64,000 nt of DNA from Arctopsyche grandis (Eukaryota > Arthropoda > Insecta > Trichoptera > Hydropsychidae): assembly GCF_051622035.1 (NCBI RefSeq), contig NC_135356.1, positions 7,042,579 through 7,106,578 on the forward strand, read 5' to 3'. Shown here one piece after another: positions 14,560-25,540 of the stretch. Within the stretch, counting starts at the first letter, position 1. Every line of letters begins with the position of its first letter. A program made the translations under genes and the position numbers. The notes below the pieces were generated by a model. The model was not told the origin of the DNA. It was given only the letters and a program-made list of their open reading frames with translations, and searched no databases.

Positions 14560-15630
14560 TTATAAATAAAAATACAATAGAAAACAAATAATTACTGAAA
14601 ATTTTGACCGGTTTCAATTAATTGCCCCAAAATTAAATTGAAACTTGGATGACCTCGTTCAAAATTTATTCAAATTAGTTTTTGCCAATTTTATCTATTA
14701 CTATTATACTTCCTAATAATGAAAAAGTGAAAAAATCAGCATCCTTATCTCTGTCTGCGATTACAAATAACCTATACCATAGACATACATACATACATAT
14801 ACATATAAATATATGTTTGTATGTGCGTATGAGCAATGTATGTACATAGCTAGAATTTTGCTAAATGCTGCCAAAAATTACGTTTTGTATATTTACTTAA
14901 ATAACGTCATTCTATGCGGTGGCTTAGTTATTTTGCAAGAACAACAAATAAAACCGAACTGGGCCACCTTTGATCGAATCCGTTGTTTAGATTACATCAT
15001 CGATCCCAAAAATACGTTCAATTTTATATGTGTCTTTCAGTCGTATATTTCGTTATACTTTATGTAATTTGATATTTTTAGCAGTTTTATAAATAGTCAC
15101 TATGTAATTACTATTTCAATTACATAGTGACGACTTTTTAAAATAAAAATTTCAACCCACATACACACACAACTGGTTTAATAAGTTTAATTTTTATAGA
15201 ACAATTGTAGACACAATTATAATACGTAATTTGCTTTGCCAGAAATTTTGATTTTATCTACATACGTACTACTTTTATCTACATTGTATTTACCTGTTTA
15301 TATTTGAAATGTCACATTACAAACAATCGTTGCAAAAATGATGAAAAATGCATAATTTTGAATAAATTTGATATGTAGATAAATATATATTAAAATTCAA
15401 GATTATAAGCATTTAGATGCCTTAGAATATATACAGACCAAATAGTCAAAGGAAGTTTCAATGCCAAAAACCTTTTTTTTATACATTTTACCATACATAT
15501 ATAAAAAAGTCCAGAGAGGAGAATTTTTTCAGATGTTATATTTATATTGCACTCTGCAACAAAGAACAAAGAACAATCAACACATTTGAACAACAAATCA
15601 ACACTAAGTTTTAATTGAACCATATTAAGT
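14560..15630. other. Intergenic, one perfect hairpin
   Basis: No gene seen. Bases 15096-15109 (GTCACTATGTAATT) pair perfectly with 15118-15131 across an 8-base loop. The rest is AT-rich. Confidence 0.55.
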
Positions 15631-15909
15631 GCAAAATCACACAGGGAAGAAAGACACGTCGTGTGCATGGCTCCCCGCTGTGGGTGGTCTTCTACATTTC
15701 TTCAAATAAGGGATACACCGATATCGATCACTGTCAAGCAATGATAAATACAAGGATACAATTATACCGAAAACACTCCAGAGGGTCATTTTGGGGCGGG
15801 GCGGTCTGGGTGTTCCATGAATATGTGCAAAGTACGACCCATTTTTTTCGCATGTTTAAAAGTATCTAAAAAAAACCACGTGCCACGTGCATCGCTGTGT
15901 GTTTTCGCC
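15631..15909. mobile_element. MITE, TA-type, GGCGAAAWCACAC family (copy M1)
   Basis: Terminal inverted repeats are GCAAAATCACACAGGG and, at the right, GCTGTGTGTTTTCGCC. The interior shares CTTCAAATANGGGATWCACC and CGCATGTTTAAAAGTATCT with copies at 22475, 44567 and 61019. No coding capacity. Confidence 0.7.
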
Positions 15910-16000
15910 AGTTTAAGTTTAACAGTTTGGGGTTTTAAAAAAAAAAAAAATTTCCATTAAAATCCTTATGAATTACTTTAATCTATTAAGTTTTAAGTTA

Positions 16001-16426
16001 TCTATATATTATAATATATAAAAATGAATGTCTGTTTGTCTGTTTGTCTGTCTATCTCGTATAGGCTCCTAAACCACTCAATCGATTACGATGGAACTTT
16101 CAGGATTTGTTGTATGCATGTCCGGGAGCTTACTGTAAAAAAAATCGCCCAAAAACGGGAACGGAAACGGGAAAACCAGGAATGAGTGGCATTGCAACGC
16201 AATAATTTCAAATGTTTTCGCGTCACGACCTGCGTTGTTAAGGTAAAACACACCAACAATTGAATAATTTCAAATGTGTTCGCTGGCTGCATTTTTCAGA
16301 CAAATGGGAACGAGAACGAGATCGAGAACGGGAACAGGAACGAGAACGCGAACGGGAACGGGAACGGGAACAGGAATTGCATGCGTTATTGTGACATAGT
16401 CAATATATAAATTAAAATTGAGCTAG
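16001..16426 (+). mobile_element. Helitron-like element with GGGAAC minisatellite (copy 2)
   Basis: The 5' end A|TCTATATATTATAATATA leads into AAAAATGAATGTCTG and the conserved CCTAAACCACTCAATCGATTA block. (GGGAAC)n-type repeats lie at about 16300-16375. The 3' hairpin is broken, but a CTAG|T follows at 16423-16427. Confidence 0.55.
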
Positions 16427-17786
16427 TATCATCTTTTGAAGCTGTACCAATTAGGAAAAAGGGACAATTTCGACAATCTGGCAATTGCAGTACAAGAACA
16501 CATTGATAAATCTTTTGAGGATATGTAATCATAAAAAATAAGGTCTTTGATGTAAACGAACACTAAGCACCGTCAGACGAATCGTCATATCTCTAGTTTT
16601 TATTGCAACGATTGCATTGGAAATTGATTTGTATATTTCCGTCAATCACTAATACTGTTCCATTAAATAAATATTTTTATGATATTTATACGTACACTTG
16701 TGTCTGCGTTCTTTTTAAGTTCAATGCTTAAAAATATACCCAAATTTGAGGCCAAAGGCGATAGCCGATCTCGACATAACCTAATTGAAAATAATCGCAT
16801 GAAAACAACAGAGTTTGAGCTTCACTGGTCGCGATAACGCTCGCGGAAGATCTTCGCGAGGTCAACGGTCACGCGAAAAACACACTTGCACGCATAGACA
16901 ATAAGTTTCAATTTGGCTCACCATAGATCTGGGACCGCGATTTCTCGCCTCCGTCTTGAAGCTTTTGCGCCAGCCGTCGACCAATCACGGAGCTCACTTA
17001 TCCTCACTCCCGTTTTCATTGGCTTTTGTTTTTTTTTTTCCTTTTTATTATTCGAAAATTTAATTCGATTCACATGTTTAATTATTGTAATTCGTATGTA
17101 GCGTGTTTGAATATTGAAATGGAGTTCAGCCATCTGTTTGACCGCGCTCGTAATTCAATCTAATAAATTTTCAGCAAATTTCGACTGACTCGAACGACCG
17201 ACATTGATAGATTTGTAATTTTTAACCTTCTCTTTCCAAAGTCCACCTTCAATGTGACCGCTTGCTTATTCAGCTGGTAAGGTTCGAACGAGTCCCTTGA
17301 ATGTCAATGCGTTAAAATCTATAAAATATATAAAGTGATGATATGTAACTCAGCAATCATTCTAATACCTCTCTATTGGAATTTAAGAATTAAACGAGCA
17401 TACCGATTATTCGACTATATCGACTATTCGAATATCTAATAGTAAAATTTGAACCATTCGAATTGTTTAAAATTTTTAATTGAGAATAGTTGATGTTGAC
17501 TAAATATTGTCTTGACCAGGATATCTAAAGCTTCGTTTCGTTTTTAAAAGCGTTTATTTAGTTTTAAATAAGAATTGACTTGGCTCTTTCATAACAGATG
17601 AAATAGCATTTTGCGATTGTTAATGCAGTTCTGGATTTGATGAATTTGAGCATGAGTACTGAATCTATGATTACCGATAAAACGGCTCGGAGTCGACGAC
17701 TAACGAATCGTTCGTAACGATGCACTTTTTTGTTACAAATTTCAAGTTGAAAATTATATAAAAAGTTTTCAAAATTTATAAAAATA
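16427..17786. other. Intergenic; GC-richer patch at 16800-17020
   Basis: No gene recognised. The patch has CpG-rich GCTCGCGGAAGATCTTCGCG (palindromic), a CCAATCACGG box near 16981 and an ATTGG box near 17018. This could be promoter-like, but no exon could be joined to it. Confidence 0.3.
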
Positions 17787-18124
17787 CTAGCTGAACCCAG
17801 CATGCGTTGCAATGGCACAATAACGCATGCAATTCCCGTTCCCGTTCTCTTTCCCGTTCCCTTTCCCGTTCTCGTTCCCGTTCCCATTTTTCGGAACAAC
17901 GCAGGCAGCGAACACCTGGTCGCGACGCGAAAACATTCGAAATTATAGCGAATGACACTCATTCCCGTTTTTCCCGTTTCCGTTCCCGTTTTTTTTCACA
18001 GTAATCTTCCCGGACATGCATATAAAAAATCCTGAAAGTTCCATCGTAATCGCTTCAGTGGCTTAGGAGTCTATTCGAGACACACACACAGACATTCATT
18101 TTTATATACATATGTATATATAGA
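17787..18124 (-). mobile_element. Helitron-like element with GGGAAC minisatellite (copy 3, best ends)
   Basis: Read on the minus strand it runs A|TCTATATATACATATG...CAG-CTAG|T, with host A opposite 18125 and host T opposite 17786. The 3' subterminal hairpin GCATGCGTT / AACGCATGC (17800-17808 with 17822-17830) is perfect and stands nine bases before CTAG. GGGAAC-type repeats lie at about 17835-17885. This copy best defines the family. Confidence 0.75.
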
Positions 18125-18657
18125 TTTTATAAAAATTTTCAAGAATGCTTTTAGGTCAAAATAGGCCGTATATATTCGAATATTCCGATTGGAAACTCTA
18201 ACGGCAACCTTTTAATCAATGATTATATATTTTGATCCAATAATTTATATATTCAACAGAAGGAAAAATCACAGGGCTCGTGGTATTTGAAGAGCCCCGA
18301 TTCTGTAGACGATCATATCAAGAATGTATAGAATATAAAAAATACACAGACACACTCACACACATTTTTTCTAGATCATGAAAACGTGATCAGTGATCGA
18401 TTCCGAGTTCGAATTTTCGCATGATCACGAAACTTTGTCTATTGTAACTACGTACATAGATAAAGTAAAAATTACATTCGGACCCTAAATAATAAACTTA
18501 CACTCGCTCAGTATGCCACATTGAAATCTACAATATAATTTATAAAAAGCTTTTATATAAAAAATAGCTTTGTTTAGATAAGACCAAATATAATTTATTT
18601 TTTTAGCTTTTTCTTTCATAGTCATTTAATATATTGGGCCAAGTTCACTCCTACATA
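18125..18657. other. No feature seen
   Basis: AT-rich sequence without a recognised gene or element. Confidence 0.5.
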
Positions 18658-18806
18658 TCTAATATACATACATATAATTTCGAAAGAGACTTTGTTAGTA
18701 TAAGTATGTATGTAATGTTGGTTAGTAAATTTAATAAAAAAAATAAATAAATATTTACTATTAGATTCGCCATGTTTAAGCTGTTCATGTCGGGTAAAAC
18801 AAATAG
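18658..18806 (+). mobile_element. Relic of the satellite-Helitron family
   Basis: A|TCTAATATACATACATATA, then TTTCGAAAGAGACTTTGT, matches the 5' end at 4694. CATGTTTAAGC...GTCGGGTAAAAC and a mutated ATAG|T match its 3' end. All the satellite interior is absent. Confidence 0.55.
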
Positions 18807-19624
18807 TAATATATAAATATACATTACGAAATACACAATTTAAATACTAAATCTTTGTAATTACGTATGTATGTATGTAGTTAAACGACCTACATGTGTT
18901 TTAAAAAAGTGATAACGTTATTTGGTAATTATTGTCATTACAATCTACATATGTAAATATCACGTCTGGGCACTTAATAAATAAAGTTAAAAAAAAAAAC
19001 TGCATAGGATTAGATCACGGATGGCAATTGGTACAATTACCTTATAAAAACTGATTATGTAGTCCGTATTACCAAATTGCATATTTTTACAGCGCACAAG
19101 AAAGAATTGAGTAAATAAATATTCGTCATTTTGGGATAGATCCTTTTTTTCAAAACTCACTATAAATAGATACGTAAACTGTATAGTTGAGGAAAATTCG
19201 TTAATTATTATCGAATAGCAACAATTTAAAGTTACTAAATAATGATTTTATTTTTAAAAGCTTTTGCTTAGTTTGTTTGTGCTTACTTTACATCCCCACG
19301 AGAAAAAATAGAACCATAACTTATTTAATATATCCTTAGTCTTTTTTCCCATTGCAATACCGATAAAGTGAGATTTCACTTGCAAAGCAAGGGCCACTCT
19401 AATATATGTATGTACTACAAACACATATACATATGTACTGCATATTTGTGTTTCTATTTAAGTACCTAATATTGTATGTAAGAGAAAAGTCTGCCGTATG
19501 TTCATTGAAGTGCGACAACACAAGCACATGTGAACTTTTGAGTATAAATACATTCTTCTGACGGTTATTTTTTTTTTTTGTTTTTCATTCGGAACACAAG
19601 TACATATAATATACATGCATTATA
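18807..19624. other. No feature seen
   Basis: AT-rich sequence with simple TATGTA repeats. No gene or element supported. Confidence 0.5.
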
Positions 19625-20364
19625 GCGGAAGGTCACAACTACAGCATCACCAGAACTAGCATTCCAATTGACCTCATTTCTCCGGCTGCTGTTCCAAAAA
19701 TTGGGTACGACCGAAGAGGACAAATCATCATTGACTGTACCGAAAATCGGGGGTCAACGAAACAGTGGACCTCTGAAACTGGGACGGACGTTTATCGTCG
19801 CAAATATTTCCAAAATGAAAACAACGCGCGAGCGTATGTACAATTAAAAAATTTAGCCTACTTCCGTTATCGATTGTGTGAAGATTTGGGCGACCAAATT
19901 TACTACTCGTCTAGTACGTAGGAACGATGCTAGTTGGCCAGATTAAACAATTTCAATTTTTAAATATCCGATTCAAAGAAAATTACAATATCATACAAAT
20001 GTGACGAGTATACATTGCATTGCTGCCGCTTGCAGGGTGTAGTATGTATTGTTCCAGCATACGTGAAATTGATACAAAAAGTTGCCACCCAAAAGTTTCA
20101 AGAACCCAATACTGTTATCTCGCAAATTTCAAGAAAAATGTCTCGATGAAGGGGGATCTGGATCTTGAGTGTTTCTACGCATCTCTAAAATTAAATGTAC
20201 ATATGATAGATTGGACCCGAGAGAACCTCATCGAGTGTCATCTGCAAAAAATTCAGATTGGCAAGGATGGAAACCCGTTGTCACGGAAAGAGGATGATAC
20301 TTCTGAAAGATCCGTTCATATTCATCCAACAGTGGATTTAATATGTCCAACCCAAAATGTTTAG
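19625..20364 (+). pseudogene. Unidentified broken coding sequence
   Basis: A 98-codon open stretch (19625-19921, ending TAG) has balanced composition and reads like protein, for example SIPIDLISPAAVPKIGYDRR. About six bases further on another frame continues from 19927 to a stop at 20364, with one internal TGA at 20002-20004. Its text is also protein-like, for example FYASLKLNVHMIDWTRENLI. I infer one old gene broken by a frameshift and a stop. I do not recognise the family; a transposon, viral or host origin are all possible. Confidence 0.4.
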
Positions 20365-20385
20365 ATCATTGTTTGTCATAACCAA

Positions 20386-21309
20386 GTGCCGCAAGGGTCC
20401 AAATTGGGACCCTTATTATTTATATTATATATAAACGATATTGTTAAGGTAATTAAGATGTGTAAAATACATTTGTTTGCAGATGATACATTGATATATA
20501 TAATTGGAAAGAATGTTGATGTAATGTCTGAGATTTTAAATATAGAATTAAATTATGTGAATGACTGGTTGTGTGAAAATAAATTAAAGTTGAATGTGAA
20601 TAAAACAAAAATGATGTGGTTGAATGGTAAAAATAAAAATATATTGAATGAAATTAGAATTGATGATAAGTTAATTGAAAAAGTTGAAAATATAAAATAC
20701 TTAGGTGTATACATAGATTCAGGACTAAATTTTAAAATGCACGCTGACTATATAATAAAAAAAATGGCTAGAAAAGTTGGTGTATTATGTAGATTAAGAA
20801 ATATTTTAAGTAAAAAAAGTAAAATTTTAGTGTTTAATTCAATTGTCTTGCCACATGTGGTTTATTGTGCCACTGTGCTTAATTTGTTTAGTGGCCAAGA
20901 TTTAGAAAAAATGCAAAAAATACAGAATAAAGCTATGAGAGCTATTTTGAATGTGAGTAGATTTAAGAGTATTGGAAGTATGTTAGATGAATTAGGATGG
21001 ATGAGTATTAGAATTAGTCTAAATATTAGTACATTGTCTTTTGTTTATAAGTTAGATCATAAGTTATTACCTAAGTATTTTGATGATTATATAATAAGGA
21101 ATAGAGATAAACATAGTTTTTATACTAGAAATAAGGACAAACTAGTTGTAAGTAGAGTAAGAAAGAATAAGACGGCTGGGGGTGTTTTTCACAGGGGTGT
21201 GCTCATGTATAATGCCCTCCCTGAGTGCGTCAGGTCTGCTAAAAACATGGATGCATTCCTGCGAGGTGCGAAGAGACACCTCTGTGAGGGACAGTACAAT
21301 ATAAGTTAA
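20386..21309 (+). pseudogene. Jockey/CR1-group LINE reverse transcriptase, 5'-truncated
   Basis: The frame begins inside RT at VPQGSKLGPLLFILYINDI (the first codon is GTG, not a start). The catalytic FADDT follows, then the thumb and C-terminal regions, with PHVVYCATVLNLF and an LPECVRSAKNMDAF end. It has 307 uninterrupted codons. A 3' tail of ATAAATAAATAAATAAA lies at about 21387-21406. Most of ORF2 and all of ORF1 are missing. The codons are far more AT-rich than those of the RTE copy at 2447. Confidence 0.75.
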
Positions 21310-21400
21310 TTATAAATTTTAGAGTTAAGTATAATAATTAAGATGTATTTTTTTTTTTTAAATTAGCTTGATAGCTAAAATATATATAAATAAATAAATA

Positions 21401-21581
21401 AAATAACTAGAGATAGGCGCGACCCAGTGCTATTTGGACAAAAAATGGGTTCATCGTTGTCTATTACAATGGCCAACCCTTTTTTTTTTGCTCTCTAGCT
21501 TTGTATTTCATTGTAATAAACAATGGTAAACCCATTTTTTGTTGCAATAGCACTGAGTCGCGCCTACCTCTAGTCATAACT
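21401..21581. mobile_element. Foldback module A, chain 1
   Basis: Palindromic unit 21409-21573, starting AGAGATAGGCGCGACCCAG and ending CGCGCCTACCTCTAG. The left flank AAATAACT is imperfect; the right flank is TCATAACT (21574-21581). The interior pairs almost end to end. Confidence 0.75.
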
Positions 21582-21736
21582 TAAGTTCGGCGGTAGCGTT
21601 TCCATTTCCCAGGAAAGAGGACTGGCTATTGTCAATTAATATTGTCTAACAAAGTTAGAGAGTAAAAAAAAGGTTGACAATAGTGAACCAATTTTTTGTC
21701 CAAATATAAACCGGCCGTCATCCCTTAGTCATAAAT
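21582..21736. mobile_element. Foldback module B, chain 1
   Basis: Unit 21582-21728 lies between TCATAACT and TCATAAAT (21729-21736). The ends TAAGTTCGGCGG and GGCCGTCATCCCTTAG pair weakly. The core has GGCTATTGTCAATT and GGTTGACAATAGTG. Confidence 0.65.
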
Positions 21737-21896
21737 AAGGATAGGCACTCGGGTTATATTTCCTATGAAAGAGGGGATGCCTGTTGTTAATTTATATTGT
21801 CAACCTTTTCCAGCTTTATAGGACAATAAAAATTGACAATAGGCAAGTCCTCTTTCCTGGGAATTAGAACCCGAGTGGCTATCCTGTATCATAACT
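21737..21896. mobile_element. Foldback module C, chain 1
   Basis: Unit 21737-21888. AAGGATAGGCACTCGGGTT at the left pairs with AACCCGAGTGGCTATCCTG at the right. The flanks are TCATAAAT and TCATAACT (21889-21896). Modules G and the half-unit near 47800-47880 are relatives. Confidence 0.75.
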
Positions 21897-22063
21897 AGAC
21901 ACCGGATAGTCACAGTGCTTTTTCTATGAATCGGGGCGGTTTAGTTCATTTATAAAGCTAGAGTCAAAAAAAAACGTTCGGCGAACCTTTAACAATACAC
22001 AGCACCCTCTGGTTCCGTTTTTATCAAGACGGCACCTTGGTTATCCGGCCTCTAATCATAACA
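21897..22063. mobile_element. Foldback module D, chain 1
   Basis: Unit 21897-22055, AGACACCGGATAGTCACAG to TTATCCGGCCTCTAA. The flanks are TCATAACT and TCATAACA (22056-22063). Module H at 45612-45782 is the same type. Confidence 0.75.
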
Positions 22064-22474
22064 GCGTCTGCATCTCGGGCCAATGACGGTTATTAAAAGT
22101 AAACAACATCGTAAGTATTATTATACATAGACAAAAAATATTTATATAATAGTTTTGAAACTACTTCTCCTGAATTCTGTTTTGTTTTGCTTTATTTGTA
22201 TGAATGGAATTTTAATATTCTCTATTCCATTTGGGCCTCGCAAGGATGTTTTGTATTTGCGGCTGGCTCATATATTGGTGCTAGCTGTAAATGCAAGACA
22301 TTCCCTGAAGGCTGATGCATACATATGAATTTTGTTATTTGATATGTTTTGCTTCTATAATAACGCTTTTGTTTTTTTATCATTATGTAGAAATGTATTT
22401 TTTGTCTGTGTATACGTGTATATATTTTTATTTTTCTCATTTCTCTTTATTTTTTCGACCATTGTGGCGCAATA

Positions 22475-22733
22475 GGTCGAAATCACACAGGAAGAACGGC
22501 GCGTCGTGTGCTTCGCTCCCCGCTGTGGGGGTTCTCCTACATTTCTTCAAATATGGGATACACTGTTATCTATCACTATCAAGCAAGGATAAAATTTTAC
22601 CAAAAACACTCCAGGGGATGATTTTGGGACAGTTTGTGCTGGACGTGCCATGAATATGCGCAAGCCATGCCACATTTTTTTCGTATGTTTAAAAGTATCT
22701 AAAAAACCATTCCTTCTTGTGTGATTTCGCCCT
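22475..22733. mobile_element. MITE, TA-type, GGCGAAAWCACAC family (copy M2)
   Basis: The left end is TA|GGTCGAAATCACACAGG and the right end TTGTGTGATTTCGCCCT|TA. A TA target duplication and inverted repeats suggest a Tc1/mariner-type non-autonomous element. Confidence 0.75.
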
Positions 22734-22753
22734 TAGGAAATCCTTTAATGACA

Positions 22754-22902
22754 TAATGACTAGTCACCGGACCCAGAAGGTGCCGCGTATTGTTCAAAGG
22801 TTGTAAATGCATTGTTAAAGGTTTGCCAAAACTTTTTTTCAAAGGATTTACAACAATGGAACAATGGACAGCACTGTGACTATCCGGTGTCTAATAATGA
22901 CC
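22754..22902. mobile_element. Foldback module E, single
   Basis: Unit 22762-22894, AGTCACCGGACCCAG to CTATCCGGTGTCTAA. The flanks are TAATGACT (22754-22761) and TAATGACC (22895-22902), 7 of 8 matching. Confidence 0.7.
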
Positions 22903-24960
22903 CAAACTTAAATGAGTAAATAAATAAATGTCTGTCCTCAACTCGTAGATCAAAATGTATTTCATTCAATTTCACTCTAGAGATAGTCAACCCTCCTATA
23001 ACGTGCTGGATCGGTTTAGCAAAAAGGCATTAGAAATAAAAGAAAATTTACAAATATGTGGAAATATAGGAGGGCGTTATATTCTGTATCATGTTTTCTT
23101 AGTTTCTTTTCCTCTCTTGCTTTTTTCTGTTTTTTTACGGAACAGATCTAATGTGCTACATGATGATTGACCGTATTTTGACTAATCATTAGTTTGATAA
23201 GCAATCTACTTGATTGGTGAAAAAGTTTTCATTTAAACTAATTCTAAAACTCAACTCTATATGTACATATGTACTATCGAAACAGCAAATTTTATTGCCA
23301 ATGAGCTTTTTTCTTCTAGTTTTTCTGGGTACCATTGGAGAGCTTTGTTTGATTCATCCAACTTCAAACAGTGTTCCACTTTCAATCTCCTCTTACTATT
23401 CCAACCTTGCCATTGGGAAGAATTCCACGACAGCAAGTTAGAAGACCGCTACTGTATAGACACATATGGAAGATTATAGGTACGTACTACGTGTATTTTT
23501 TCTTGCGAAACACTCGTTCTACATGGTGCTTAATGTGTACTTAGATTTTTTCTTGTTCCTTGTGATTATTCCCTTATGAGTGGCATCTGGTCGCTTTGCA
23601 TAATTGATGTATCGCCATTGAACAATTGGCGCCTAGCGGCGTCCTCGTATGTCAAAACGAATAAACTCATTGAGCCCAATTGAGCCTTTTCTCACACAAG
23701 TGTGGGAGAGTTGAGCCCTTGAAGCCCTCGAGTGCTCTCAGCTGCAGAAAACTTCCCAGTATCACAAAATTACAACCTAAAATCAAATTGGCACTATGCG
23801 AAATGTCGACTAAGAGCCATTATCAAGACCAACTTATACACAACGAAAAGCTCTATTGCATATATTACATGTAAAACTTTTAAATGAACTTTCCAGTCAA
23901 CTATACGACACTTTCTTGCTACATTTACATACATACATATATGTAATCATTTAAACATTCAAAGTGATAGAGGCTTTTGTGAAATTAAATTTTAATAAAC
24001 GTTGTATTCTGTATCTGTGTAGATAAATGAGAAAAAAAAGTAGTAATATCAACAATTGTATGTTTTTTCAATTTATTTATTATTACATTTTTTATTGTAA
24101 CGTCTCAAATCGACCCAATTATTATGCAATCATTTCGTACATGTGATAACTTAGTTTCTATTTAACAACTAAAATTTGACCCTCATGTGAACCGAGATAG
24201 ACAACGGTTTATCATATTGCTGAAATATTGTTGAATGTATTTTTTTTTTCAAAACTACTCTAGCCTATCAATGTTTATTTAAAATGTCAATTTTAAATTA
24301 TATATTATAGGATATGCCATAAGCAAAAATCTACAGATAACAATCGAAATATAAATATGTATAAAAATTGTGCAAAATTTTCCTTCCAAACACCTAAATT
24401 AATATGTATAAAACAAATGAACTGTTTTTGAATAAACAATTGCATTGAAATAATTTTATCGAGTAATTAATGCCAATTGTTTTGTCTGATGCAATACGAA
24501 TATGTTTAGCGCAATGTAGGAATTATATGATCCGATTTGCTGGACCTAATTTTAAAAATGAGTTGTATGTGACGAAGTATCACAAGATTACTCTCAATTT
24601 GCTGAATTGGCACAAAAAATCAGACGGAGATGATTCCAACATTAGGGCTGGCGTAAAATCACTTTCATTGCAAAATCAAATGCCATGTATAATCCTATTA
24701 ATTAATTTTGACAATACAATCATTAAGATAACGCTGGAAGAGGCGTTAAAACGAATAAAAATAATTTGTTAAAAGATTTGTTTGCTTTTTCGGACCTTAT
24801 TATATCACAAGCATGTAGAAACTGAATATTGGTGTATCTACCTGTTTTTTCTACTTTAAATATCTTCAGACGTTTCATTTAAACATTACAAGAACAATTA
24901 AAAACATCGCAACCATTGATGGTCATTTTTTTTTTTTTAATTATAGTTTTTAATAATTAT
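22903..24960. other. Intergenic; one weak coding-like frame
   Basis: No gene recognised. The frame 24470-24772 (100 codons) has mixed composition (for example LLNWHKKSDGDDSNIRAGVK) but no domain, splice context or family that I know. It may be a decayed element. Confidence 0.3.
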
Positions 24961-25372
24961 AGATTTTCGATCAATGCGTTTTGCCAGTGATGACGTATGG
25001 ATGCGAAACCTGGACATTGAAACGCCAAGATGCTACATAAACTCCAATGCACTCAAAAAAGGATGGAACACTGTCTGCTTGGCATAACGAGGAAATATAG
25101 GAAACGGAATACATGGGTGAGAAGTATGACGGTAGTGGATATAGTGAAGAGATAGAAATGGCAATGGGCAGACCACGTGGCTAGAAGAATAGACAAAAGA
25201 AGTGCTAGAATGGTACCCAAGAGAATGCAAAAGGTTAAAAGGATGGGTAGACCAAATTAGGATAACATGTGGTTTGAGATGGATGAGAGTTGCGCAAAAC
25301 AGACGAGTGGAAGCGTGTTGAAGAGATGTTCATCCAGCAGTGGATGGTGATTGGCTGTAGATTATGATAATG
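24961..25372 (+). pseudogene. RTE 3' fragment, degenerate
   Basis: Starts at GATCAATGCGTTTTGCCAG, equivalent to about base 4100 of the RTE at 2280-4551. It continues to the TGGCTGTAGATTATGATAA 3' end with several indels. Confidence 0.8.
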
Positions 25373-25390
25373 ACTTTCGAATACTGTCCT

Positions 25391-25540
25391 ATCGTAAAAG
25401 GAAGACCACAAAGATGGGTAGACGAAATAAGGAAAATGTGTATAGATGAGTTGCGCAAAACGGAGACGAGTGGAAGTGTGTTGGAGAGGTCTTCATCCAG
25501 CAGTGGATGGTGAGTGGCTGTAGATAATGATGATATATAT
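25391..25540 (+). pseudogene. RTE 3' fragment, shorter
   Basis: GTAAAAGGAAGACCACAAAG through GTGGCTGTAGATAATGATGAT corresponds to the last 150 or so bases of the RTE family. It lies just after the previous fragment in the same orientation. Confidence 0.8.

Noticed and set aside
22222..22440. Possible terminal exon on the minus strand (PSGNVLHLQLAPIYEP)
   Set aside because: Composition is suggestive, but no upstream exon or family could be found.
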